Of a stretch of 63,613 bases of DNA, positions 14,163-22,738 are shown piece after piece. The DNA is from JAAYZQ01 sp034428935. Lineage in GTDB: Bacteria > Chloroflexota > Anaerolineae > JAAYZQ01. Below the pieces are notes generated by a model, which saw nothing but the letters and a program-made list of their open reading frames with translations, ran no database searches and was not told the origin of the DNA. The stretch spans positions 1-63,613 of the forward strand of contig DAOUHB010000058.1 of assembly GCA_034428935.1 (NCBI GenBank), written 5' to 3'. The translations under genes were made by a program, and so were the position numbers. The first letter of the stretch is position 1. Every line of letters begins with the position of its first letter.

Positions 14163-15623
14163 CAACTGCCGGGCCAGGGCCAGCGCCTCTTCGCGAGTGT
14201 GCACCTGGCCGTCGGCCTGGGCCTCGCGCACGGCCTCCAGCAGCTCGCCGACCCGGGGCCCGGGCTCGAGGCCAAGCTCGCGGATCAGGTCGTGCCCACT
14301 GATGAGGGGCTTGGGGGCCGCCGCCCGGACCGGGCGATCCCAGAACTCGGCCAGCATGCGCGCCACCAACCCCACCAGCCGCGGCCAGCGCTCGTCCTCG
14401 ATGCCGGGCGGGTAGATGGCCGCGTGGTCGGCCAGGGCGTGGAGCAGCACGTCGACGCCGGCCTCCTCGGTGTCGCGGAAGAAGCGGTAGACCGCCCGGC
14501 CCGAGACGCTCGATTGCTCCGCCAGGAGCGGGGGACGCATGTGCTGCCGCACGATGGTCTGCACCAGCCGCACCTCGGGCCGGTTAAAGCGCAGCCGGCG
14601 CATGGCCTCGCCCGCCAGGCGCGCGCTGACGCTCTGGTGATCGATAAAGCGGATGCGCCCGTCCTCCTGGCTCCAGGTGGCCGCCTTGCCCGTGTCGTGG
14701 AGGAGGAGGGCCATCTTCAGGAGCACCAGGCGGGGGCGGCCGCCGCCGTCAAGGTGAGCCAAGAGGCGAGGGGCAAAGGGCTGTAGCTCCGGCAGGGGGC
14801 CCTTGTCCCAGGGCATGGGTCCCCGGTCGTCGGGCGCGGCCACCTGCCAGCGCAACTGGGCCGCGATACCCTCCATGGCCTCCACGGTTGCCAGGGTGTG
14901 GGCCAGGGCGTCGATGCGGTGGGGCAGCGACTGGGGCAGGCCGCGCAGGGGCTCCAGCTCGGGAAGGATGGCCGACAGCAGGCCCAGTTCGTCCAGGAGC
15001 GCCAGCCAGGGGGTGGCCCGGGGCGCGGCCAGCAGGCGGATCAGCTCGTCGCGCACGCGCTCTTGCGAGACCTGCGCCACGGCCTGCCCGTCGCGGGCCA
15101 TGAGGGCCCTGGTCTCGGGGGCCAGGCGGAAGCCCAGCCCGGCAGCCAGGCGCGCGGCCCGCAGCGCGCGGACGGGATCGTCGCGGATGCTGTCCTCGCC
15201 GACCGGCCTCAGCACCCGGGCAGCCAGGTCGGCCAGGCCGCCGTGCTGGTCGACGATGGTCCCCGGGTCGCGCACGTCGATGGCCATGGCGTTGACGGTG
15301 AAATCCCGCCCGGCCAGGTCATCCTCCAGGGCCAGGGGCGGCTCGCCGCGGAAGCGGGCCACGTCCACGACCAGGCGGCCATCGTCGTGGTAGAGGATGG
15401 CGCGGCCGGTGCTCCGCTCCGCGTCCAGGGCGTAATAGTCGCCGCCCAGGGCGTTGGCCAGGTGGCGGGCCACGCGCAGTCCATCGCCCGCCACCGCCAC
15501 GTCCAGGTCGTAGGTCGGCCGGCCCAGGACCCGGTCGCGCACGCAGCCGCCCACCAGGTAGGCGGGCACCTCCTGCGCGGCCAGCCAGGCAACGACACGC
15601 TCCTGCAGCTCTTGGCTATCCAT
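14109..15623 (-). CDS. CCA tRNA nucleotidyltransferase / poly(A) polymerase family with HD domain
   Basis: A 504-residue class II nucleotidyltransferase. The head domain has YLVGGCVRDRVLGRPTYDLDVAV (GG 25-26, metal-binding Asp39 and Asp41), then RDFTVNAMAID and the EDSIRDDPVRALRAARLAAGLGF helix motif, all standard for CCA-adding enzymes. The second half has an HD phosphohydrolase domain (MALLLHDTGKA, later HALADHAA). It probably adds or repairs the CCA end of tRNAs, which also fits the tmRNA here lacking an encoded CCA. The start is the second of two adjacent ATG codons (15623), after GGGAGAGG. The last residues (AQRGDRKGSPLHSG) are encoded by the intergenic repeat, so the C-terminus was reshaped by it. 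Confidence 0.9.
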   Translation of the reverse strand: MDSQELQERVVAWLAAQEVPAYLVGGCVRDRVLGRPTYDLDVAVAGDGLRVARHLANALGGDYYALDAERSTGRAILYHDDGRLVVDVARFRGEPPLALEDDLAGRDFTVNAMAIDVRDPGTIVDQHGGLADLAARVLRPVGEDSIRDDPVRALRAARLAAGLGFRLAPETRALMARDGQAVAQVSQERVRDELIRLLAAPRATPWLALLDELGLLSAILPELEPLRGLPQSLPHRIDALAHTLATVEAMEGIAAQLRWQVAAPDDRGPMPWDKGPLPELQPFAPRLLAHLDGGGRPRLVLLKMALLLHDTGKAATWSQEDGRIRFIDHQSVSARLAGEAMRRLRFNRPEVRLVQTIVRQHMRPPLLAEQSSVSGRAVYRFFRDTEEAGVDVLLHALADHAAIYPPGIEDERWPRLVGLVARMLAEFWDRPVRAAAPKPLISGHDLIRELGLEPGPRVGELLEAVREAQADGQVHTREEALALARQLLAPAQRGDRKGSPLHSG

Positions 15624-15640
15624 CATTCCTCTCCCGATCC

Positions 15641-15669
15641 ATTCTAGCACGTCGGGGACGATCTGGCAA
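15641..15669 (-). promoter_or_regulatory. Promoter of the CCA nucleotidyltransferase gene
   Basis: Minus strand TTGCCA (15669-15664), a 17-base spacer and TGCTAGAAT with the -10 at 15646-15641. Confidence 0.65.
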
Positions 15670-15738
15670 AGCGTGGGCCACGGGCCGGCAAGGTGCTGGC
15701 GTTCCCCTGGCGGGCTGCCGGCGTGCCGGGGCAGCCCT

Positions 15739-15767
15739 TTGACGGGCCACGCCAGGTCGGGTATAAT
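15739..15767 (+). promoter_or_regulatory. Promoter of the C45 peptidase-like gene
   Basis: TTGACG (15739-15744), a 17-base spacer and a perfect TATAAT (15762-15767). The gene starts 27 bases downstream. Confidence 0.78.
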
Positions 15768-15793
15768 CCCCGGCAAGAAAGGTAGGGAAAGCG

Positions 15794-16876
15794 ATGAGAA
15801 CACTGCCCGAATTCCACGTCCACGGTTCGTATTACGAGGTGGGCCTCGCCACCGGCCGGCGCTTTGCGGCCGAGATCGAGAGGACCATGAACCAGTTTGG
15901 CCCGCTGCGGCACGACCTGCTGCCCTACCTGGAGACGGCGGAGGGCCGGGCCCAGTACCGCCACTTTCTGGAGCTGCACCAGGCCCACTTCCCCGGCTAC
16001 GTGGAGGAGGTGGCGGGCACGGCGGAGGGAGCGGTGCGTCCCTTCGAGGAGGTGTTCCTGGGCAACCTGTGGGGCGAGTTCCAGCCCGCGGTGGAGGTCC
16101 AGGGCAGGCGCTGCACCGACGTTGCCGTGCTGACCGCCGATTCCGCCCTGCTGGGCCACAACGAAGACGGCATGCCCTTCTTTGGCGAGGGGCTGTACCT
16201 GGTTCACGGCCAGGTCACGGGCGGGCCGGCCTTTACCGTCCTGTCCTATCCCGGCGCCCTGTTCGGCAGCGCCTTTGGCTTTAACGAGGCCGGCATCTGT
16301 TTCGCCATCAACGCCCTCTTTCCGAAGGAGGTGGGGGCGGGCCTGGGGCGCTGCTTTGCCGCGCGCTCGCTGCTGGAGGCCGAATCGCTGGACGACGCCG
16401 TGCGGCGGGTGACGCTGCCCGGCCGGTCGTCGGGCTTTGGCTACAACCTGGCCTCGGTCCGCGAGCGCCGCGTGGTGCACGTGGAGGTGGCGCCGCGCAG
16501 CTATGCCCTGCATGAGGTCGAGGGCGGCTACTTGCACACCAACCACTACCTGGAGCTGGGCCGGGTAGAGGACTGGGTGAGCGAATCGAGCGCCGGGCGG
16601 CTGGCGCGGGGCCAGGCGATCCTGGCCGCCGAGCCGCCCCGCGACGCGGCGGGGGTGCTGCGTATCCTGGGCGACGAGGCCGGGGCGCTGCGTATCCTGG
16701 GCGACGAGGCCGGGGCGCCCTACCCCATCTATCGCACGGCGACGGCGCCCGACAACAATGCCACCTTTTGCACGGCGCTGTTCGACCTGGATGCCCGCAG
16801 ATTGCGCGTTTACAACGGGCACCCGGTGCGCGAGGCCGGCGCCTGCCTGGAGTTCGAGATCCCCGGCGACTCCTGA
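15794..16876 (+). CDS. C45-family peptidase / acyl-transferase-like Ntn hydrolase
   Basis: A 360-residue protein of the peptidase C45 family, related to penicillin acyl-CoA:6-APA acyltransferase and carcinine hydrolase. These are Ntn hydrolases that self-cleave before a nucleophilic cysteine; here Cys107 in RRCTDVAV is the likely one, so the mature beta chain would begin there. GHNEDGMPFFGEG and GFNEAGICFAINAL are further family motifs. The natural substrate (an amide or short peptide) is unknown. Residues 289-298 and 299-308 are an exact tandem repeat LRILGDEAGA, from a 30-bp duplication. GAAAGGTAGGG precedes the ATG. It is convergent with the 2-oxoacid oxidoreductase operon, 4 bases apart. 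Confidence 0.85.
   Translation: MRTLPEFHVHGSYYEVGLATGRRFAAEIERTMNQFGPLRHDLLPYLETAEGRAQYRHFLELHQAHFPGYVEEVAGTAEGAVRPFEEVFLGNLWGEFQPAVEVQGRRCTDVAVLTADSALLGHNEDGMPFFGEGLYLVHGQVTGGPAFTVLSYPGALFGSAFGFNEAGICFAINALFPKEVGAGLGRCFAARSLLEAESLDDAVRRVTLPGRSSGFGYNLASVRERRVVHVEVAPRSYALHEVEGGYLHTNHYLELGRVEDWVSESSAGRLARGQAILAAEPPRDAAGVLRILGDEAGALRILGDEAGAPYPIYRTATAPDNNATFCTALFDLDARRLRVYNGHPVREAGACLEFEIPGDS
16658..16717 (+). repeat. 30-bp perfect tandem duplication inside the C45 gene
   Basis: Units 16658-16687 and 16688-16717 are identical and in frame, each coding LRILGDEAGA. Perfect identity at all codon positions suggests a recent slippage or duplication, or an assembly artefact. Confidence 0.9.
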
Positions 16877-16880
16877 GCCG

Positions 16881-17465
16881 TTACTCGGCCGTCCCCAGGA
16901 GCCGCTCCGCCTGGGCAAAGCCGGCGGACAGGGCCTGGAGGTTCATCTCCTCGCTACCGGCCGGAACGCGGTCCACGACCGCCTTTTCCAGGGCCTCGCG
17001 ACTGACCAGCCCCGTCAAGCCGCCGATGAGCCCCAGGCTGACGATGCTGGCCGTGATGCGCCGGCCGGTGGCCGCTTCGGCCACGTCCGAAATGGGCACG
17101 CCCAGGGCGCGCAGGCTTGGCACGCGGCTGACGTTGCTGGAATCGACGACGATCCAGGCGTCCTCCTTGACCTGGCTGTAGAACTTGTCGCACGCTTCCT
17201 GGCTCATGCACAGCAAGAAGTCGGCGGCCATGACCTTGGGATAGTCGATCTCGCCCCGGGCGATGACCACTTCCGAGCGGCTCGCGCCGCCCCGCGCCTC
17301 GGGCCCATAGCTCTGGGTCTGCACGGCATTCAGCCCGTCATAGACGGCAGCCGCTTCGGCCAGGATGACCCCCGCCAGGATCATGCCCTGCCCGCCCTCG
17401 CCCGCCAGCACGATCTCGTAGCGGTCCGTAAGCTCGCGCCTGGCTTCGCGTCGCAGTGTCTCCAC
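16881..17465 (-). CDS. korC: 2-oxoacid:ferredoxin oxidoreductase, gamma subunit
   Basis: A 194-residue gamma domain of the 2-oxoacid:acceptor oxidoreductase family: GEGGQGMILAGVILAEAA, then QTQSYGPEARGGASRSEVVI and DYPKVMAADFLLCMSQEACDKF, all family hallmarks. It forms the complex with the alpha, beta and ferredoxin subunits encoded directly upstream and completes the CoA-dependent oxidative decarboxylation of a 2-oxoacid to an acyl-CoA with reduction of ferredoxin. The start is GTG 17465 with GGGAGG 4 bases upstream; a TTG at 17483 is less likely. 2-oxoglutarate is the favoured substrate from gene context, not from sequence alone. Confidence 0.88.
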   Translation of the reverse strand: METLRREARRELTDRYEIVLAGEGGQGMILAGVILAEAAAVYDGLNAVQTQSYGPEARGGASRSEVVIARGEIDYPKVMAADFLLCMSQEACDKFYSQVKEDAWIVVDSSNVSRVPSLRALGVPISDVAEAATGRRITASIVSLGLIGGLTGLVSREALEKAVVDRVPAGSEEMNLQALSAGFAQAERLLGTAE

Positions 17466-17489
17466 GTGGCCTCCCTCAATCAATCTCGC

Positions 17490-18359
17490 TCAGTTCCAGC
17501 CCCGGCGCACCTTGCGCTTGCGCGTCGGCAGCGGGCCGTTGGCCAGCTCGATGACCTGATCGTACAGCTCGGTAAATTCGGGCCGGTCCTCGTCGCGAAA
17601 GATGCCGCGAACGATGCGGGCCGGGTCGCCGTCGTCACCGTCCTGCTTTTGCGCCGCCTGGAGGGTGATGCTGTTCTCTTTCAACTGGCGCATCATTGCC
17701 ACGGGCGACTTCATGTTGTTGGCCCGGCCGAAGGTGGTGTGGCAATAGCTGACGGCCTCGACCAGGGAAAAGCCCGTCTTTTCGATGGCCCGCTCGATGA
17801 GCCGGTCCAGCTCGGTGACGTGATAGACCGTGCCGCGGGCGACAAAAGAGGCGCCGGCGGCCATGGCCAGGTCACAGATGGGGAAGGGCGGCTCGATGTG
17901 GCCGTAGGGGGCCGTGGCCGAGCGGGCATCCAGGGGCGTGGTGGGCGACGACTGGCCGCCCGTCATGCCATAGATGTTGTTGTTGACGACGATGGCCGTC
18001 AGGTCGATGTTGCGCCGCGCGGCGTGGATAAAGTGGTTGCCGCCGATGGCCAGGGCATCGCCATCGCCCATGATGACAATCACCTCCATCTCCGGGCGGG
18101 CCAGCTTCAGGCCCGTGGCAAAGGCCAGGGCCCGGCCGTGGGTGGTGTGCATGGTGTTGAAATCCATGTAGACGGGCATGCGCCCCGTGCAGCCAATGCC
18201 CGAGACGAGGGCCACGTCGTCCTGCTCCAGCTCCAGCTTTTGCACCGCGCGCAGCAGACTGCCCATGACGATGCCGATGCCGCAGCCCGCGCACCACAGG
18301 TGCGGGAACTTTTTGTTGTGGCGCAGGTATTCGTACGCTCCGTGATCGTGTCGCTTCAT
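17490..18359 (-). CDS. korB: 2-oxoacid:ferredoxin oxidoreductase, beta subunit
   Basis: A 289-residue thiamine-diphosphate-binding subunit. LWCAGCGIGIV near residue 21 provides a CxGCG motif for the proximal Fe-S cluster, and IMGDGDALAIGGNHFIHAARRNIDLTAIVVNNNIYGMTGGQ spans the GDG...NN thiamine-diphosphate motif. SPTTPLDARSATAPYG is typical of 2-oxoglutarate-type and related enzymes. A fourth Fe-S cysteine lies in SYCHTTFGR. It lies 4 bases after korA and 24 bases before korC on the same transcript. The assignment to 2-oxoglutarate rests on neighbours (isocitrate dehydrogenase, L-2-hydroxyglutarate oxidase). Confidence 0.92.
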   Translation of the reverse strand: MKRHDHGAYEYLRHNKKFPHLWCAGCGIGIVMGSLLRAVQKLELEQDDVALVSGIGCTGRMPVYMDFNTMHTTHGRALAFATGLKLARPEMEVIVIMGDGDALAIGGNHFIHAARRNIDLTAIVVNNNIYGMTGGQSSPTTPLDARSATAPYGHIEPPFPICDLAMAAGASFVARGTVYHVTELDRLIERAIEKTGFSLVEAVSYCHTTFGRANNMKSPVAMMRQLKENSITLQAAQKQDGDDGDPARIVRGIFRDEDRPEFTELYDQVIELANGPLPTRKRKVRRGWN

Positions 18360-18363
18360 GGTT

Positions 18364-19587
18364 TTAACCGGTCCTTTGCTCCGTCCCCGCCCGCCCGGCG
18401 GGAGCCGCCTGCGGCTGGGGCTGAAGCCGGGCCGCGGCGGGCCGCGGCGTTACCTGGGACTGGGGAGCCCGCATGGCGTCGAGGATCTGCTCGGGCGTGA
18501 CCATCTGGCCGTCGGCCCGGCCGACGCGCACCACCTTGGCGCGGCCGGCGATGCGCTCCACCTCGAGGGCCACCTGGCCCAGGTTCATCTCGGCGACGAT
18601 GATGCGCTGGACGTTCTCGGCCGCCTTTTCCAGGGCCTCCTCGGGAAAGGGCCACAAGGTCTTCGGGCGGAAGAGGGCCACCTTGCGGCCGTAGCGAGCG
18701 CGGGCCACCTTGATGGCCTGCTTGGCGGCCCGGGCCGTCGAGCCATACGAGACCACCAGGATGCGGGGCGCGTCTTCGGTACGGTCCTCTTCCCAGCTAC
18801 AGATGTCGTCGCGGTTGCGGTCGATCTTGCGAAAGAGCCGCTCCACCCACGGCTGGATCTCGTCCAGGCGGTTGGTGGGAAAACCCCGCGCATCGTGGAG
18901 CAAGCCGGTGATGTGGTAACGGTAGCCCTCGCCAAAGGGGGCCAGGGGCGGCACGTCGGAGGGCGGGTTGCCAAAGGGCTCGTACCATTCCGACGGCACG
19001 GTGGGCATCTCGCGGTTGACAATGTCCTGGGGCCGCAGCTCGGGTAGGACGACCTTTTCCCGCATGTGGCCCACCACCTCGTCCATGAGCACCAGGGTGG
19101 GGATGCGATACTTTTCCGCCAGGTTAAAGGCGCGGACGGTCAGCTCAAAGGCCTCCTGCACCGAGGCGGGAGCCAGGGCGATGATGGGATGGTCGCCGTG
19201 GGTGCCCCAGCGGGCCTGCATCACGTCGCCCTGGGAGGGGCTGGTGGGCAGGCCGGTGCTGGGACCGGCGCGCATGACGTTGACGATGACGCACGGCACC
19301 TCGGCGACGATGGCATAGCCGATGTTCTCCTGCATCAGCGAGAAGCCGGGGCCGCTGGTGGCGGTCATGGCCTTGAGCCCGCCCACCGACGCGCCGATGA
19401 CCGCCGCGATGCTGGCGATCTCGTCCTCCATCTGGATGAACTTGCCGCCCAGCCGGGGCAGCTCCCGGGCCATCGTCTCGGCTATCTCGGACGACGGGGT
19501 GATGGGATAGCCCGCGAAAAAGCGGCAGCCGACGGCCAGGGCGCCGGCAGCGCAGGCATTGTTGCCCTGGAGTAATTGCACGCTCAT
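18364..19587 (-). CDS. korA: 2-oxoacid:ferredoxin oxidoreductase, alpha subunit
   Basis: A 407-residue alpha subunit: QGNNACAAGALAVGCRFFAGYPITPSSEI at the start is the classic pyrimidine-binding region, followed by SIAAVIGASVGGLKAMTATSGPGFSLMQENIGYA. The middle and C-terminal domains (VVSYGSTARAAKQAI, FRPKTLWPFPEE) complete the core. The last 30 residues are proline/alanine/glutamine-rich and probably disordered. The ATG overlaps the korD stop (ATGA), with GGAGG upstream, so the subunits are translationally coupled. The order is delta-alpha-beta-gamma. Confidence 0.94.
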   Translation of the reverse strand: MSVQLLQGNNACAAGALAVGCRFFAGYPITPSSEIAETMARELPRLGGKFIQMEDEIASIAAVIGASVGGLKAMTATSGPGFSLMQENIGYAIVAEVPCVIVNVMRAGPSTGLPTSPSQGDVMQARWGTHGDHPIIALAPASVQEAFELTVRAFNLAEKYRIPTLVLMDEVVGHMREKVVLPELRPQDIVNREMPTVPSEWYEPFGNPPSDVPPLAPFGEGYRYHITGLLHDARGFPTNRLDEIQPWVERLFRKIDRNRDDICSWEEDRTEDAPRILVVSYGSTARAAKQAIKVARARYGRKVALFRPKTLWPFPEEALEKAAENVQRIIVAEMNLGQVALEVERIAGRAKVVRVGRADGQMVTPEQILDAMRAPQSQVTPRPAAARLQPQPQAAPAGRAGTEQRTG

Positions 19588-19925
19588 AGGTCACCTCCGG
19601 CCGGCAAGGCGCCTTCTTCGGCCAACCGGGCCAGCTCTTCCAGCTCTTCGACCTCGTCGGGTTCCAGGCGGCGAACGACGATGGCCATGTCGGGGCAGTG
19701 GCTGTCGCACCAGTGACAGGCGGTGCAGGCCTCGGGCCGGGCCACCACGGGGCGTCCCTGGCCGTTGGCCTTGAGGACGCCCTGGGGACAGAACTCGATG
19801 CAGATGCCGCAGCCCTTGCACCAGGTGCCAAAGACGGTCACCTGGCCGCGCGGCCTGGCTTTCTTTTTCTTTTCGCCTTCAGAAACCGCAACGGCGGACG
19901 GATCCGCCGTTTCACCTTCAACCAT
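19584..19925 (-). CDS. korD: 2-oxoacid:ferredoxin oxidoreductase, delta (ferredoxin) subunit
   Basis: A 113-residue subunit with two [4Fe-4S] motifs: Cys36, 39, 42, 46 (CKGCGICIEFCP) and Cys67, 70, 73, 77 (CTACHWCDSHCP). A charged, lysine-rich N-terminal stretch (SEGEKKKKARPRG) precedes them. It passes electrons from the thiamine-diphosphate centre to free ferredoxin. ATG 19925 has GGGAGG 8 bases upstream; a longer in-frame start is not supported. First gene of the kor operon behind the promoter at 19991-20018. Confidence 0.9.
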   Translation of the reverse strand: MVEGETADPSAVAVSEGEKKKKARPRGQVTVFGTWCKGCGICIEFCPQGVLKANGQGRPVVARPEACTACHWCDSHCPDMAIVVRRLEPDEVEELEELARLAEEGALPAGGDL

Positions 19926-19990
19926 AGCGAGCACCTCCCAGGCTCCACGAGCCACTACGCCCGGATGGGGCAAATGATCTACCAACAGCT

Positions 19991-20018
19991 ATTGTAACAT
20001 TAGACTGTGTTGTGTCAA
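19991..20018 (-). promoter_or_regulatory. Promoter of the kor operon
   Basis: Minus strand TTGACA (20018-20013), a 16-base spacer and TGTTACAAT with the -10 at 19996-19991. Confidence 0.72.
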
Positions 20019-20087
20019 AATTCCCAATGCCCAGGGCAGGGGCAGGCGAATCGGGGACCGGGCCGGTTTCTCCCCCGGCCGGAATTG

Positions 20088-20116
20088 TGGTACAATCTAC
20101 AGATGCAGCGCTGCAT
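20088..20116 (+). promoter_or_regulatory. lhgO extended -10 and a 14-bp palindrome at +1
   Basis: TGGTACAAT (-10 at 20091-20096) has no good -35 (TTCTCC at 17 bases). The expected start is near 20103, exactly where the perfect palindrome ATGCAGCGCTGCAT (20103-20116) begins. This could be an operator that blocks the promoter or a 5' hairpin. A second AT-rich -10-like word, TATAAT, lies at 20123-20128. Confidence 0.5.
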
Positions 20117-20174
20117 TTCCTCTATAATATACCAAATGATTCCTTGAAAAATCAGGCAGTAAGGAGGAGGCGTC

Positions 20175-21386
20175 GTGACCGATTCCAAATTCGACCTCGC
20201 CATCGTCGGCGCGGGCGTCGTGGGCCTGGCCTCGGCCCTGGCCCTGACCCGCTTGCAGCCAGATCTCAAGCTCATCATCCTGGAAAAAGAGGGACGCGTC
20301 GCCGCCCACCAGACGGGAAACAACAGCGGCGTGATCCACGCCGGCCTCTATTACAAGCCCGGCAGCCTGAAGGCCAAGATGGCCGTGGAAGGCGCCCGGT
20401 GCATGATCGAGTTCTGCCAGGAGCACGACCTGCCCCACGAGCTGTGCGGCAAGGTGGTGGTGGCCACCAGCGAAGCAGAGGTGCCTCGCCTGGATGAGCT
20501 GTACCGGCGGGGTGTGGCCAACGGCGTGCCGGGCCTGGTGCGGCTGTCGGCCGGCGAGATCGCGGACTATGAGCCCCACGCCCGGGGCGTGGCCGGCCTC
20601 TGGTCGCCCCGCACGGGCATCGTGGACTATCTCGCCGTGACAGCCAAGTACGCCGAGCTGGTCCAGGGGGCAGGGGCAACCATCCGCTTCAACACCGAGG
20701 TCACGGGCATCCAGGAGCGCGACGGCGGCCTGGTCGTCGAGACGGACCAGGGCGAGGTGCAGGCCAGGGCGCTGATCAACTGCGCCGGGCTGCAGAGCGA
20801 CCTGGTGGCAAGCATGACGGGCAGCACCGAGGGCGTGCGCATCGTGGGCTTCCGGGGCGAGTACTATAAGCTGGCGCCCGAGAGCAGCAGGCTGGTGCGG
20901 GGCCTCGTCTATCCCGTGCCCGACCCGCGGTTTCCGTTTCTGGGCGTTCACTTCACGAAAAAGATCGACGGATCGGTGGAAGCGGGCCCCAACGCCGTCC
21001 TGGCCTTTGCCCGGGAGGGCTATGCCAAGAGCGACATCAGCCCGAAATACGTCGCCGGGCTGGTGACCTTTCCCGGCTTCTGGGCCATGGCGGCCAAGTA
21101 TTGGAAGATGGGCCTGGCCGAGATGTGGCGCTCGTACAACAAGCGCGCCTTTGTCAAGGCCCTGCAGGTGCTGGTGCCGGAGGTGCGCGTCCAGGACGTG
21201 GCCCCCGGGGGCGTGGGCATCCGCGCCCAGGCAATGGACAACAAGGGCAACCTGCTGGACGATTTTCGTTTCCTGGAGGCGCCCCACGCCATCCACGTCT
21301 TGAACGCCCCATCACCGGCGGCCACGGCATCGCTGGCCATCGGCGAATACATTGCCCAGAAGGCTCTGTCGAGCTTTGGCTTCTAA
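20175..21386 (+). CDS. lhgO: L-2-hydroxyglutarate oxidase
   Basis: A 403-residue FAD-dependent oxidase of the LhgO/L2HGDH family, converting L-2-hydroxyglutarate to 2-oxoglutarate. The Rossmann motif is GAGVVG at 12-17, with HQTGNNSGVIHAGLYYKPGSLKAKM (FAD and substrate region), then CAGLQSD and GFRGEYYKL, and near the C-terminus NAPSPAATASLAIGEYIA. The enzyme usually feeds electrons to quinone and removes a side product of malate dehydrogenase or similar enzymes. The start is GTG 20175 with GGAGG 8 bases upstream. Citrate synthase starts 20 bases after its stop, so lhgO heads a small operon. Confidence 0.93.
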   Translation: MTDSKFDLAIVGAGVVGLASALALTRLQPDLKLIILEKEGRVAAHQTGNNSGVIHAGLYYKPGSLKAKMAVEGARCMIEFCQEHDLPHELCGKVVVATSEAEVPRLDELYRRGVANGVPGLVRLSAGEIADYEPHARGVAGLWSPRTGIVDYLAVTAKYAELVQGAGATIRFNTEVTGIQERDGGLVVETDQGEVQARALINCAGLQSDLVASMTGSTEGVRIVGFRGEYYKLAPESSRLVRGLVYPVPDPRFPFLGVHFTKKIDGSVEAGPNAVLAFAREGYAKSDISPKYVAGLVTFPGFWAMAAKYWKMGLAEMWRSYNKRAFVKALQVLVPEVRVQDVAPGGVGIRAQAMDNKGNLLDDFRFLEAPHAIHVLNAPSPAATASLAIGEYIAQKALSSFGF

Positions 21387-21406
21387 GACCTACAAAGGAG
21401 TTAAGA

Positions 21407-22660
21407 ATGGATCAGCCCAACGTGGAGATCAAGCGAGGACTGGAAGGAGTCGTTTTCACCGAGACCCACCTGAGCGCCATCGACGGCGAGGCAGGACGGT
21501 TGTCCTATTGCGGCTATGACATCAACGACATTGCCGCCAGGGCGTCGTACGAAGAGACAGCGTTTCTGCTGTGGTATCAGCGCCTGCCGGCCACCAACGA
21601 GCTGGCCATGCTGTCCGACTGGCTGCGCAGCAACCGGGCGCTGCCCCGGATGGTGTGGGGCATCATGCACTCGCTGCCCGAGCAGGCCACGCCCATGGAG
21701 GCACTGCGCACCGTGGCCTCCACCCTATCCATGTTCGACCGGGCGTGCGTCCACGAGGAGTCGGGGGGCTCGTCGCTGTGCCGCGCCGTGAGCCTGACGG
21801 CCAAGCTGCCGACCATCGTCGCCTCCTTCGACCGGCTGCGCCGCGGGCGGCCACCCATCGAGCCCCGCGCCGACCTGGCGCACGCCGCCAACTTTCTCTA
21901 CATGATGACCGGCGAGGAGCCCGACCCGCGGGCGGCCTCGGCCCTGGAAAAGTATTTCGTCCTGCTGGCCGACCACGGCATGAACGCCTCCACGTTCTCG
22001 GCGCGGGTCACCGCCAGTACGTTGGGCGACGTCTACTCGGCCGTCGTCACGGCCCTGGGAACCCTGAAGGGCCCCTTGCACGGCGGCGCCAGCCAGGCGT
22101 CCATGGAAGAGCTCCTGGAGATCGGCAGCGTCGAGAACGTCGACGCCTGGTTCGAGAACAAGATGGCCCGCAAGGAACGCCTCTTTGGCTTCGGGCACCG
22201 CGTCTACAAGGCCGAAGATCCCCGGGCGATCATCCTCCACGACCTGGCCCACGATGCGGCGCAGGGCACGGGCAACACCCGCTGGTTCGACATCGCCGAG
22301 CGCCTGGAGCAGCGGGTCCTGGCCCATCCGTATTTCAAGGAGCGGCGCATCTTTACCAACGTCGACTTTTACACGGCGCCGCTGCTGTATGCCCTGGACA
22401 TCCCCGTAGACCTGTTCATTCCCATGTTTGCCGTGGCCCGCATTGCCGGCTGGACGGCCCACATGCTGGAGCAGCAGAAGAACAACCGCCTCATCCGCCC
22501 CAGGGCGTACTATGCCGGGCCCCGCGACCTGGCATGGAGCAAGCTCGACGAGCGAGAGTCCCAGGTCGAAGCCCTGCCCGAGGCGCACCTCGTCGCCGGG
22601 CAGCCGGCAGTTTGCCCCGCGGCCCTGCAGATCCCGCCGCGCTTCTGGCCGGCGGCCTGA
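21407..22660 (+). CDS. gltA: Citrate synthase
   Basis: A 417-residue citrate synthase, condensing acetyl-CoA and oxaloacetate. Catalytic and substrate regions are clear: LADHGMNASTFSARV, GPLHGGASQASMEEL (catalytic His), FGFGHRVYKAEDPRA (His) and TNVDFYTAPLLYALDIP (catalytic Asp). The short N-terminus and size fit the Gram-positive/archaeal dimeric type rather than the hexameric E. coli enzyme. About 35 residues follow the usual end (RPRAYYAGPRD), finishing PPRFWPAA, an unusual proline-rich tail. AAAGGAG precedes the ATG. It sits between lhgO and isocitrate dehydrogenase. Confidence 0.94.
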   Translation: MDQPNVEIKRGLEGVVFTETHLSAIDGEAGRLSYCGYDINDIAARASYEETAFLLWYQRLPATNELAMLSDWLRSNRALPRMVWGIMHSLPEQATPMEALRTVASTLSMFDRACVHEESGGSSLCRAVSLTAKLPTIVASFDRLRRGRPPIEPRADLAHAANFLYMMTGEEPDPRAASALEKYFVLLADHGMNASTFSARVTASTLGDVYSAVVTALGTLKGPLHGGASQASMEELLEIGSVENVDAWFENKMARKERLFGFGHRVYKAEDPRAIILHDLAHDAAQGTGNTRWFDIAERLEQRVLAHPYFKERRIFTNVDFYTAPLLYALDIPVDLFIPMFAVARIAGWTAHMLEQQKNNRLIRPRAYYAGPRDLAWSKLDERESQVEALPEAHLVAGQPAVCPAALQIPPRFWPAA

Positions 22661-22738
22661 CCGCCTGGCACGGACGCGCCGGACAGCACGGCCTCGTTGG
22701 CCACAGAACCAGGAGACCAGATAAGGAGCAAAACCAAC

